Assembly (NCBI GenBank): GCA_012514615.1
Contig: JAAYZY010000238.1
Location: 1 to 11,876, forward strand
Origin: Chloroflexota bacterium
GTDB taxonomy: Bacteria > Chloroflexota > Anaerolineae > DTPP01
Direction of reading: 5' to 3'
DNA length: 11,876 bases
The notes below the pieces were generated by a model. It worked only from the letters and a program-made list of their open reading frames with translations. It searched no databases and was not told the origin of the DNA. Shown in pieces: positions 5,197 to 11,876 of the stretch (its first letter is position 1; each line of letters starts with the position of its first letter). Position numbers and translations under genes: made by a program.

Positions 5197-7215
5197 ATGG
5201 AACCGTTTTCGTTCGACGCGGTGGACGCCCTGGCGGTGAACACGGTGCGCTTCTTGGCCGTGGACGCGGTGGAGAAGGCCAAGTCGGGGCACCCGGGGAT
5301 GCCTCTGGGCATGGCCCTGCCGGCCTACATCCTGTGGACCCGCTTCCTGAAGCACGATCCGGCCGATCCACACTGGCCGGACCGCGACCGCTTCGTTCTC
5401 TCGGCCGGCCACGGTTCCATGTTACTCTACGCCCTGCTTCACCTGAGCGGCTACGAACTGCCCCTGGAGCAGCGGCAGGCGTTCCGCCAATGGGGTAGCC
5501 AGACGCCCGGCCACCCCGAGCTGGGGACGACGGCCGGCGTGGAGACCACCACCGGCCCCCTGGGCCAAGGCTTTGGCAACGGCGTGGGCTTGGCCCTGGC
5601 TGAGCGTCTGCTGGCAGAACGGTTCAACCGCCCCGCCCTGCCGCTGGTGGACCACTGGGTCTGGGGCATCGTCAGCGACGGCGACCTCATGGAGGGGCTC
5701 TCTTCGGAGGCCGGCGCGCTGGCCGGCCACTGGGGCCTGGGGCGTCTGATCTACCTCTACGACGACAACGGCATCTCCATTGAAGGCAGTACCAGCCTGG
5801 CCTGGAGCGAAGACGTGTCGGCGCGCTTCCGGGCTCTGGGCTGGCAGGTGCTGGAAGCCGACGGGCTAGACCCCCAGGCCATCTACCAGGCCCTGGCGGA
5901 GGCTCAAAGCCAGGACGAGCGACCCACTCTGGTGCGCTGCCGCACGCAGATCGCCTACGGCAGCCCGAACAAAGCCGGCTCGGCCGACGCCCACGGCTCG
6001 CCCTTGGGCCCGGAGGAGGCCGCCCTCACCAAGCAGAACCTGGGCTGGCCGCTGGAGCCAACTTTCTGGGTGCCGACAGAGGTGCGAGATCGCTTCAGGA
6101 GCCTGCGGACGCGAGGCGAAGCGGCTCGTGGGGAATGGGAGGCGCGCTGGGCGGCCTACGGCCAGGCGCACCCGGGCGCGGCAGCCCTGTGGCAGCGTAC
6201 CCTAGCCCGCCGCTTGCCGCCTGGTTGGGAGTCGGCGCTGCCCCAGTTCCCGGCCGACGTCAAGGGGATAGCCACCCGCGCCGCCAGCGGCAAGGTGCTA
6301 CAGGCCCTGGCGCCGCTGCTGCCCGAACTGGTGGGCGGCTCGGCCGACCTGGCCCCTTCCAACCAGACCACCCTCAAGGGCTACCCGGCCATCCAGCAGG
6401 GCCAGTTCGCCGGGCGCAACCTGCACTTTGGGGTGCGGGAGCACGCCATGGGCGCCATCCTCAACGGCCTTGCTCTGCACGGGGGCTGGCGGCCCTACGG
6501 CGGCACATTCTTGATCTTCTCCGACTACATGCGCCCCAGCATCCGCCTGGCTGCCCTGATGGAGCTGCCGGTGGTCTACGTCTTCACCCACGACAGCATC
6601 TTCGTGGGCGAAGACGGCCCCACGCACCAGCCGGTGGAACACTTGGCGGCCCTGCGGGCCATCCCCCACCTCACTGTGCTGCGCCCCGGCGACGCCAACG
6701 AAACCGCGGAAGCCTGGCGCTGGGCCTTGCAGGCGGCCCACGGCCCCACAGCGCTGATCCTTTCGCGGCAGGCCCTGCCGGTGCTGGATCGGTCGGTGCT
6801 GGCCCCGGCCGGCGGCCTACAGCGGGGGGCCTATGTGCTGCGGGATGCGCCTGACCCACACCTGTTGCTCATGGCCTCGGGGTCGGAGCTGCCGCTGGCC
6901 TTGAGCACCGCCGACCGGCTGGCCGGCGCTGGGGTGCGGGCGCGGGTGGTCAGCTTCCCCAGTTGGGAGCTCTTCGAGGCGCAGCCGGCCGACTACCGCC
7001 GAGAGGTCCTGCCGGACCACCTGCCGGTGCGCCTGGCCTTGGAGGCTGGGGTGCGCCAGGGCTGGGAGCGCTACGTGGGCGACGAGGGCGACGTTATCTG
7101 CATCCAGGGGCGCTTTGGAGCCTCAGCGCCCTACGCCGTGCTGGCCGAGCAGTACGGCTTCACCCCCCAAGCCGCCGCTGCCCGGGCCCAGAGCTTGCTG
7201 GAGCGCCGAAGATGA
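5197..7215 (+). CDS. tkt: Transketolase
   Basis: 672-aa, full-length thiamine-diphosphate enzyme of the non-oxidative pentose phosphate pathway (or Calvin cycle), transferring two-carbon ketol units between ketose and aldose phosphates. The ThDP/Mg motif is SDGDLMEG...N (D161, N191). Active-site histidines appear at H32 (SGHPGMPLG), H72 (AGHGSML), H266 (DAHGSPLG) and H477 (GEDGPTHQP). The glutamate that activates ThDP is E415 (FGVREHAMGA). Phosphate-binding residues R361 and S388 and the LSRQ arginine R524 are in place. All three domains (PP, Pyr, C-terminal) are complete. ATG at 5197 has GGAGG 6 nt upstream. The stop codon overlaps the next gene's start (ATGA), implying coupling with the GNAT gene. 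No other sugar-phosphate genes are in the window. Confidence 0.97.
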   Translation: MEPFSFDAVDALAVNTVRFLAVDAVEKAKSGHPGMPLGMALPAYILWTRFLKHDPADPHWPDRDRFVLSAGHGSMLLYALLHLSGYELPLEQRQAFRQWGSQTPGHPELGTTAGVETTTGPLGQGFGNGVGLALAERLLAERFNRPALPLVDHWVWGIVSDGDLMEGLSSEAGALAGHWGLGRLIYLYDDNGISIEGSTSLAWSEDVSARFRALGWQVLEADGLDPQAIYQALAEAQSQDERPTLVRCRTQIAYGSPNKAGSADAHGSPLGPEEAALTKQNLGWPLEPTFWVPTEVRDRFRSLRTRGEAARGEWEARWAAYGQAHPGAAALWQRTLARRLPPGWESALPQFPADVKGIATRAASGKVLQALAPLLPELVGGSADLAPSNQTTLKGYPAIQQGQFAGRNLHFGVREHAMGAILNGLALHGGWRPYGGTFLIFSDYMRPSIRLAALMELPVVYVFTHDSIFVGEDGPTHQPVEHLAALRAIPHLTVLRPGDANETAEAWRWALQAAHGPTALILSRQALPVLDRSVLAPAGGLQRGAYVLRDAPDPHLLLMASGSELPLALSTADRLAGAGVRARVVSFPSWELFEAQPADYRREVLPDHLPVRLALEAGVRQGWERYVGDEGDVICIQGRFGASAPYAVLAEQYGFTPQAAAARAQSLLERRR

Positions 7216-8063
7216 CTCCTCCCGCCGGGTTGGAGGTGCGGCAAGGGCTGGCCGCCGATTGGGACGACTTCTGCCGCCTGCTGGACAACGCGGCCTTGCT
7301 GGAATGCTACGATGAAGCCGAGCTGGTCTGGCGCCGGCTGGTGGAAGGCTGCACCTGGCTGGTCTGGCAGGGCCGGCAATTGGCGGGGGCGGTGCAGGTG
7401 CATGCCGCTGGTCACCCCTTTGCCCACCTCTCTCTGCTGGCCGTGAATCAGCCCGGCCAGGCAGCAGTCTGCTTGGCGGCGCTGTTGGGCCAGGCCAGCC
7501 AGGCGTTGGGGCGCATGGGGGCAACCGCCTGGGCTTTTGTGGGCCGTCCAGGGGGAATCGCCCGTGCCTTGTGCGCCGCCGGCTTCACCCTGGCGGAAGA
7601 GGTGGTGGAGCTGAAGAAAGATGACTGGCGCAGCCCCAGCTTGGGCAACCCGCAGGTGCAGGTTCGCCCGGCCAGCCCGGCAGACCTCTCGGCCCTGCTC
7701 ACGTTGGACGAGGCGGCCTTCACGCCGCTGTGGCGAAACGACCCGGAGACGTTCCGCCGCTACTTGACCAAGGCCGGCTGCTTCACCCTGGCGGAGTTGG
7801 CCGGCGAGCCGCTGGGCTACCTGACGGCCTTTACCCAGACCGCTGGCGCCTACGTGGTGCGGTTGGCGGTGCATCCCTTGTGGCATGGGCAGGGTGTGGG
7901 CACGCGCCTGCTGGCCCAGGCGCTGGCTACGTTCGGCCGGCAGGGGGTGTCGCCGGTCCTGCTGAACACCCAGCAGGGCAACCAGCGGGCCAAGCGGCTC
8001 TACGCCTGGTTCGGCTTCGCCCCCAGCGGCCGGGCGATGCTGGCCCTTACCCGGGCGCTCTAA
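7212..8063 (+). CDS. Two-domain GNAT-family N-acetyltransferase
   Basis: 283-aa protein with two GNAT-like halves. The C-terminal half (about 150-283) carries a clear acetyl-CoA site: VVRLAVHPLWHGQGVGTRLL (215-234; pyrophosphate loop Q-G-V-G) and LLNTQQGNQRAKRLYAWFGF (250-269). The N-terminal half (about 8-137) keeps the general strand pattern but lacks a convincing Q/R-x-x-G-x-G/A loop, and may serve in structure or substrate binding. The start is the ATG that overlaps the transketolase TGA (ATGA, 4-nt overlap), with GGAG 8 nt upstream. The 3' end overlaps the stop of the convergent transporter gene. The acyl acceptor is not predictable; the coupling to transketolase may be only transcriptional convenience. 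Confidence 0.9.
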   Translation: MTPPAGLEVRQGLAADWDDFCRLLDNAALLECYDEAELVWRRLVEGCTWLVWQGRQLAGAVQVHAAGHPFAHLSLLAVNQPGQAAVCLAALLGQASQALGRMGATAWAFVGRPGGIARALCAAGFTLAEEVVELKKDDWRSPSLGNPQVQVRPASPADLSALLTLDEAAFTPLWRNDPETFRRYLTKAGCFTLAELAGEPLGYLTAFTQTAGAYVVRLAVHPLWHGQGVGTRLLAQALATFGRQGVSPVLLNTQQGNQRAKRLYAWFGFAPSGRAMLALTRAL

Positions 8064-8977
8064 CGCAGTTGCACCAGAAGGATCCCCGCGGCGGCTACCC
8101 CCATACCCAGCAGCTGGCGAGGGTCCAGCGCTTCGCCCAGGAAGACCCAGGCCAAGATGGCGATGTAGATGAGCATGGTGTTGTTCAGGATGCTGGACTC
8201 GGCGGCCGAGAGGACCCGCAGGCTTTCGTTCCACAGAGTGTAGGCCAGGGCTGAGCTCACCACGGCCAGCCACAGGATGATGGCCCAGTGCTGCGGGGTC
8301 AGGGTGGGCCAGCCGTGGGCTGCCAGCCCCACTGCCAGCAGCAAGAAGCCGCCCACGCCCATGCTCACCGCGGTCACCGTCACCGGCGGGAAGCTGCCGG
8401 CGCGGTTGATGCTCCGCCCCAGTACCGCCCCGGCGGCGTTGCAGACCACCCCTATCATGACGATCAGCAGCCCCAACGCCTGGCTCTGCGGCGGCGGCAC
8501 CGGCCCCAGGTAGGTGAGCAGGCCTAACATGAAGACCGCCACGCCCGCCCACTGGCGGGTGGTAGGCTGCTCCCCCAGCAGGCGGATGCCCATGAGCGCT
8601 ACGAAGATGGCCGTGGTGTTCTGCAGCAGGTTCACGGTGACGGCCGGCAGGTAGACTAGCCCCAGGTAGTGCGAGCCAGGCATCACGGCGTAGATGAGCA
8701 CGCCCAGCAGGATGAAGCGCACCGCTCCATGCCGATCCAGCCGCCGCAAGCAGGCGCGCCGATCGGGACGCAGGGCGAACGGCAGCAGGCAGAAGAAGCC
8801 CAAGACATAGCGCAGCCCGGCGAAGGTCAGCGCGGGGATCTCCCGCAGGCCGATCTTGATGAGCACCCACGACGTGGACCAGAGCAGCGTCACAAACAGC
8901 GCCTGGAGCGCGGCGCGAGTGTGCGGCGAGGCCAGAGCGCGGAGTCGGGGCCGCTTGGGCGGTTCGGCGGTGTGCAT
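8060..8977 (-). CDS. EamA/DMT-superfamily transporter (RhaT/RarD-like)
   Basis: 305-aa membrane protein with about ten hydrophobic segments arranged as two EamA repeats (about 22-158 and 165-304). Typical features are LLWSTSWVLIKIGLREIPAL in TM1, LVYLPAVTVNLLQNTTAIFVALMG near TM4, and NNTMLIYIAILAWVFLGEALDPRQLLG in TM9-10. Members export or import amino acids, metabolites or nucleotide sugars; the substrate here is unknown. Start choice: a GTG at 8992 is in frame, but ATG at 8977 is preferred because the -10 hexamer TACAAT ends 6 nt before it, which would make transcription start at the ATG (leaderless). No Shine-Dalgarno precedes either codon. The TAG stop (8062-8060) overlaps the TAA stop of the convergent GNAT gene. 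Confidence 0.92.
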   Translation of the reverse strand: MHTAEPPKRPRLRALASPHTRAALQALFVTLLWSTSWVLIKIGLREIPALTFAGLRYVLGFFCLLPFALRPDRRACLRRLDRHGAVRFILLGVLIYAVMPGSHYLGLVYLPAVTVNLLQNTTAIFVALMGIRLLGEQPTTRQWAGVAVFMLGLLTYLGPVPPPQSQALGLLIVMIGVVCNAAGAVLGRSINRAGSFPPVTVTAVSMGVGGFLLLAVGLAAHGWPTLTPQHWAIILWLAVVSSALAYTLWNESLRVLSAAESSILNNTMLIYIAILAWVFLGEALDPRQLLGMGVAAAGILLVQLR

Positions 8978-8983
8978 GGGGGC

Positions 8984-9011
8984 ATTGTACACCCGGTTGT
9001 CGGCCCGTCAA
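8984..9011 (-). promoter_or_regulatory. Predicted promoter giving a leaderless transporter mRNA
   Basis: Minus strand: TTGACG (9011-9006), 16-nt spacer, TACAAT (8989-8984). Both hexamers match consensus at five of six positions. The A of ATG 8977 is the seventh base after the -10 hexamer, the usual place for transcription to begin, so the mRNA would start at or next to its start codon. Confidence 0.6.
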
Positions 9012-9034
9012 GCCAGGGCCGGGCCCCCAGCGTT

Positions 9035-9063
9035 TTGCGCTCTGCCCCCCTCTGGGGTATCAT
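9035..9063 (+). promoter_or_regulatory. Possible promoter for the phosphate acyltransferase gene
   Basis: TTGCGC (9035-9040), 17-nt spacer, TATCAT (9058-9063). The -10 matches 5 of 6 consensus bases but the -35 only 3 of 6. The predicted start site near 9070 leaves a leader of about 23 nt containing GGAGG (9084-9088), 4 nt from the ATG. It lies in the region divergent from the DMT transporter gene. Confidence 0.4.
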
Positions 9064-9092
9064 GGGGCGCAACTGGGAGCCGCGGAGGGGGT

Positions 9093-10028
9093 ATGGCGGT
9101 CGCAACGCTGGAACAGATGGTGGCGGAGGCGCGCCGGCTTGGGCCGGTGGCGGTGGCGGTGGCTGCGGCCGATGACCCGGAGGTGCTGGCCGGGATGGCT
9201 GAGGCGCAGCAGGCCGGCTTGGCCGTCTGCACCCTCATCGGCGACCAGCGGCGCATCGAGCAGATGAGCGCCGGTCTGGACCTGGTGGGCGCGGCCGTGA
9301 TCCACGAGCCCGAGGTGTACGCCGCCGCTCAGCGGGCGGTGGACCTGGCCCGCGCGGGCCAGGTCCAGGTGGTGGTTAAGGGACAGCTGAAGACCGGCGA
9401 TTTGCTGCGGGCCTGCCTGGACCGCAACCGCGGCCTGCGGCGGCGCAGCCTGCTGGCCCACGTGGGCGTCTTCGAGATCCGCGGCTTGGACCGCCTGCTC
9501 TACGTCAGCGACAGCGGGGTGGTGCTGGCGCCCAACCTGGAGCAGAAGCTGGAGATCCTGCGCCTGGCGGTTGAGGTGGCCCACCGCTTTGGCTTGGAGA
9601 AGCCGCGGGTAGCGGTGCTGGCGGCCTCGGAGACGCTGCGGCCGGGCATGACGGTGGGGATCGAAGCGCTGGCGCTGGCCCGCATGGCCCAGCAGGGCGC
9701 GGTGGAAGACGCCTGGGTGGATGGCCCCCTGAGCCTCGACGCGGCCGTCTTGTCGACGGCAGCCGCGGCCAAAGGGGTGCGTGGACCGGTGGCGGGCCAG
9801 GCCGATGTGCTCATCGTGCCCAGTGTGGAATCGGGCAACACCATGGCCAAGGCGATCCAGTACCTGGGCGGTGGGCACATGGCTGGCCTGGTGGTGGGGG
9901 CCAAGGTGCCCATCATCATCAACTCCCGCTCCGACAACGCCGAGACGCGCTTCCACTCGCTGGCCATGGCGGTGCTGCTCTCTCGGGAGGCCCAAGGCGG
10001 CGAGCGGGCGGTGAACGTCGCTTCTTGA
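9093..10028 (+). CDS. Phosphate acyltransferase (phosphate butyryl/acetyltransferase family)
   Basis: 311-aa protein of the Pta/Ptb family, which exchanges CoA and phosphate on short acyl groups (acyl-CoA + Pi to acyl phosphate + CoA). Length and motifs fit the short Ptb form rather than long Pta: KGQLKTGDLLRACL (96-109), LAHVGVFEI (121-129), VLAPNLEQK (144-152), AASETLRPGM (177-186), DGPLSLDAAV (210-219), ADVLIVPSVESGNTMAKAIQYLGG (237-260) and the C-terminal NSRSDNAETR (277-286). Start ATG at 9093 follows GGAGGGGG closely; an upstream in-frame extension to 8856 runs antisense through the transporter start and is rejected. No acetate or butyrate kinase gene is adjacent, so the direction and acyl group are not determined by context; acetyl, propionyl or butyryl are all possible. 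Confidence 0.92.
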   Translation: MAVATLEQMVAEARRLGPVAVAVAAADDPEVLAGMAEAQQAGLAVCTLIGDQRRIEQMSAGLDLVGAAVIHEPEVYAAAQRAVDLARAGQVQVVVKGQLKTGDLLRACLDRNRGLRRRSLLAHVGVFEIRGLDRLLYVSDSGVVLAPNLEQKLEILRLAVEVAHRFGLEKPRVAVLAASETLRPGMTVGIEALALARMAQQGAVEDAWVDGPLSLDAAVLSTAAAAKGVRGPVAGQADVLIVPSVESGNTMAKAIQYLGGGHMAGLVVGAKVPIIINSRSDNAETRFHSLAMAVLLSREAQGGERAVNVAS

Positions 10029-10224
10029 GCCGATCCCAAGCCGATCTTATACACAACTCTTATCAGATACTTGGCAATCGGCATTGACAAAACGGCCGCT
10101 TGGTGGAATAATCCCCCGGCAGAACTCGCGCTGACCCTGAGCAGCCTCGGACGCCTGATGGGTGGCAAGGCCTCCCCATGGCGGAGCTGCGCTGCCGGGC
10201 GCGGCCTGGAAAGGTTGTCTACGC
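10029..10224 (+). promoter_or_regulatory. ftsH promoter and leader region
   Basis: This 196-nt gap holds no supported gene. TTGACA (10084-10089, perfect), 17-nt spacer, AATAAT (10107-10112, 5 of 6) form a near-consensus promoter with a start site near 10119 and a leader of about 106 nt. The stretch just upstream (about 10046-10083) is markedly more AT-rich than its surroundings and could act as an UP-type element. An 8-bp complementarity (10115-10122 with 10192-10199) could fold most of the leader into one stem-bounded structure. GGAAAGG (10208-10214) lies 10 nt before the ftsH ATG. A short duplication of GCCGAT (10029 and 10040) follows the acyltransferase stop; no clear terminator for that gene is visible. 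Confidence 0.6.
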
Positions 10225-11876
10225 ATGTCTCGGACGAACATCGTCTATCTGGTGATCCTGATGGTGGCCGCCATGGCCCTCTCGACCGTCTGGTCGCAGT
10301 CCCGCGGCGAGCCCAACGACATCTCGCTGCGGGAGATGGCCACGCTTGTGGAATCTGGTGGGGTGCAGGAGGTCACCGTCAAGGCTGACGAGCTGATCGC
10401 CACCCTGGGAGATGGCAGCGTAGCCCGCGCCTACAAGGAGCCCAACGTGGGCACCCTGGAGACGTTGCAGAACCTTGGGGTAGGCGACGCTGCCCTGCGC
10501 ACCCTGCCCCTCACGGTGGAGCCGATCAGCGGCTTCGGCTGGGACATCGTCTTGGGGTTGGTGCTGCCGCTGGTCTTCTTCGTGGCCATCGGCTACTTCA
10601 TGCTGCGGCGCACCAAAGGTTCGGTCAACGACGCCATGAGCTTCGGTCGCTCTCGAGCCCGGGTGGTGGACCCCAGCAAGCCCACCGTGACCTTCGCCGA
10701 TGTGGCCGGCGCGGAAGAAGCCAAGGAAGAGCTGCAAGAGGTGGTGGAGTTCCTCAAGGAGCCGGCCAAGTTCGCCGCGCTGGGGGCGCGCATCCCCAAG
10801 GGCGTCCTCCTGGTGGGCTCGCCTGGCACCGGCAAGACGCTCATGGCCAAGGCCGTGTCTGGCGAGGCTGGCGTGCCGTTCTTCTCCATCTCTGGCTCGG
10901 AGTTCGTGGAGATGTTCGTGGGTGTGGGCGCCAGCCGCGTGCGGGACCTCTTCGACCAGGCCAAGCGCAACTCGCCCTGCATCATCTTCATCGACGAGAT
11001 CGACGCGGTGGGTCGGCACCGGGGTGCGGGGTTGGGCGGTTCCCACGACGAGCGGGAGCAGACGCTGAACCAGATCTTGGTGGAGATGGACGGGTTCGAC
11101 ACTGACACCAACGTGATCATCATGGCGGCCACCAACCGGCCAGACATCCTGGACCCGGCGTTGCTGCGGCCGGGGCGGTTCGACCGCCAGGTGGTCATGG
11201 ACCGGCCCGACCGCGTGGGGCGGCGGGCGATCTTGGATGTGCATGTGAAGGGCAAGCCGCTGGGGTCAGATGTGGACCTGGACGCCCTGGCCGGCCAGAC
11301 GCCGGGCTTTGTGGGGGCGGACCTGGAGAATCTGGTGAACGAGGCGGCGCTGCTGGCGGCGCGTCGGAACAAGAAGAGCATCGGCATGGCGGAGTTCCAG
11401 GAGGCGGTGGAGCGGGTGATGGCTGGCCCGGAGCGCCGCAGCCGCCTGCTCAGCCCCGACGAGAAGGAGATCGTGGCCTACCACGAGGCGGGGCACGCCC
11501 TGGTGATGCAACTCTTGCCGGAAGGCGACCCGGTGCACAAGGTGAGCATCGTCTCGCGGGGTATGGCCCTGGGCTACACCGTGCCGCTGCCGGAAGAGGA
11601 CCGCTACCTCCACAGCCGCAGCCGCTTCCAGGGGGAGCTGGTGGGCCTGCTGGGTGGGCGGGCTGCCGAGGAGCTGGTGTTCCAGGACGTGACCACGGGC
11701 GCGGCCAGCGACCTGGAGCGGGTGACGCGGCTGGCCCGGAAGATGGTGACGGAGTACGGGATGAGCGAGCGTCTGGGGCCGCTGACGTTTGGGCACAAGG
11801 AAGAGCTGGTCTTCTTGGGGCGGGAGATCGGCGAGCAGCGCAACTACAGCGAAGAGGTGGCCCAAGAGATCGACCG
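10225..11876 (+). CDS. ftsH: ATP-dependent zinc metalloprotease FtsH (3' end outside window)
   Basis: The first 550 codons of ftsH; the gene runs off the right edge. FtsH is a membrane-anchored hexameric AAA+ protease that degrades misfolded and regulatory proteins. Two membrane segments (about 5-24 and 105-126) flank an extracytoplasmic domain of about 80 residues. The AAA module has Walker A GSPGTGKT (198-205; most homologues have Pro at the second position), the pore loop FVG in [12 protein letters not shown] (227-238), Walker B IIFIDEID (253-260) and the second region of homology [20 protein letters not shown] (302-321). The protease site is HEAGH (420-424), with D496 in [11 protein letters not shown] as the third zinc ligand. 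ATG at 10225 follows GGAAAGG by 10 nt. No frameshift is seen. The missing part is the C-terminal helical end of the peptidase domain and the tail. Confidence 0.97.
   Translation, partial: MSRTNIVYLVILMVAAMALSTVWSQSRGEPNDISLREMATLVESGGVQEVTVKADELIATLGDGSVARAYKEPNVGTLETLQNLGVGDAALRTLPLTVEPISGFGWDIVLGLVLPLVFFVAIGYFMLRRTKGSVNDAMSFGRSRARVVDPSKPTVTFADVAGAEEAKEELQEVVEFLKEPAKFAALGARIPKGVLLVGSPGTGKTLMAKAVSGEAGVPFFSISGSEFVEMFVGVGASRVRDLFDQAKRNSPCIIFIDEIDAVGRHRGAGLGGSHDEREQTLNQILVEMDGFDTDTNVIIMAATNRPDILDPALLRPGRFDRQVVMDRPDRVGRRAILDVHVKGKPLGSDVDLDALAGQTPGFVGADLENLVNEAALLAARRNKKSIGMAEFQEAVERVMAGPERRSRLLSPDEKEIVAYHEAGHALVMQLLPEGDPVHKVSIVSRGMALGYTVPLPEEDRYLHSRSRFQGELVGLLGGRAAEELVFQDVTTGAASDLERVTRLARKMVTEYGMSERLGPLTFGHKEELVFLGREIGEQRNYSEEVAQEID

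Noticed and set aside
8978..8992. GTG start at 8992 for the DMT transporter
   Set aside because: It overlaps the -10 hexamer of a strong promoter, has no Shine-Dalgarno, and the extra five residues match nothing; ATG 8977 is preferred.
7131..9011. 626-codon minus-strand open frame
   Set aside because: Overlaps the GNAT and EamA genes, both with clear family motifs; composition is Pro/Arg/Ala/Gly shadow and no motif is recognisable.
10225..11876. ftsH as a truncated pseudogene
   Set aside because: The frame is open and motif-complete up to the window edge, so the missing 3' end is a boundary effect.

Overview
This is a GC-rich bacterial chromosomal window with dense, mostly short-spaced genes, good Shine-Dalgarno sequences and recognisable sigma70-type promoters. 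There are no tRNA, rRNA, CRISPR or transposase genes. The gene content (FCD-type GntR regulator, hydantoin-racemase-like protein, tandem GNAT, YccF, Ptb-type acyltransferase, FtsH) together with a GTAGGGGCG...CGCCCCTAC palindrome fits Chloroflexota (Anaerolineae-like). That assignment rests on general resemblance and recall, not on a phylogenetic marker.

Left block (3-4478, minus strand): a catabolic-looking cluster reads, in transcription order, GntR/FCD repressor, Asp/Glu/hydantoin racemase, D-2-hydroxyacid dehydrogenase, M28-type metallopeptidase homologue. A near-consensus promoter (TTGACG-17-TAGAAT) precedes the regulator, with a GTCGAC-centred near-palindrome just after the predicted start site, which suggests autoregulation. 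The regulator and racemase genes overlap by 13 nt and the dehydrogenase follows 37 nt later. The peptidase lies after a 197-nt gap that holds a perfect 32-bp palindrome and a second promoter. The peptidase homologue keeps four metal-ligand positions of M28 but has Gly-His-Ser-His where the family has its Glu-Glu pair. This cluster is the best candidate for an uncharacterised pathway; its substrate cannot be read from the sequence.

Middle block: a small YccF membrane protein (4611-5033, minus) is divergent from a complete transketolase gene (5197-7215, plus), whose stop codon overlaps the start of a two-domain GNAT acetyltransferase (7212-8063). That gene meets an EamA/DMT transporter (8060-8977, minus) tail to tail, with the two stop codons overlapping. 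The transporter appears to be leaderless: a strong -10 element sits 6 nt before its ATG.

Right block: a phosphate acyl (butyryl/acetyl) transferase (9093-10028, plus) is followed by a 196-nt intergenic region carrying a near-consensus promoter with a predicted leader of about 106 nt, and then the ATP-dependent membrane protease ftsH (from 10225), cut by the right window edge after 550 codons. Apart from the left cluster these are mostly housekeeping or broadly distributed genes.
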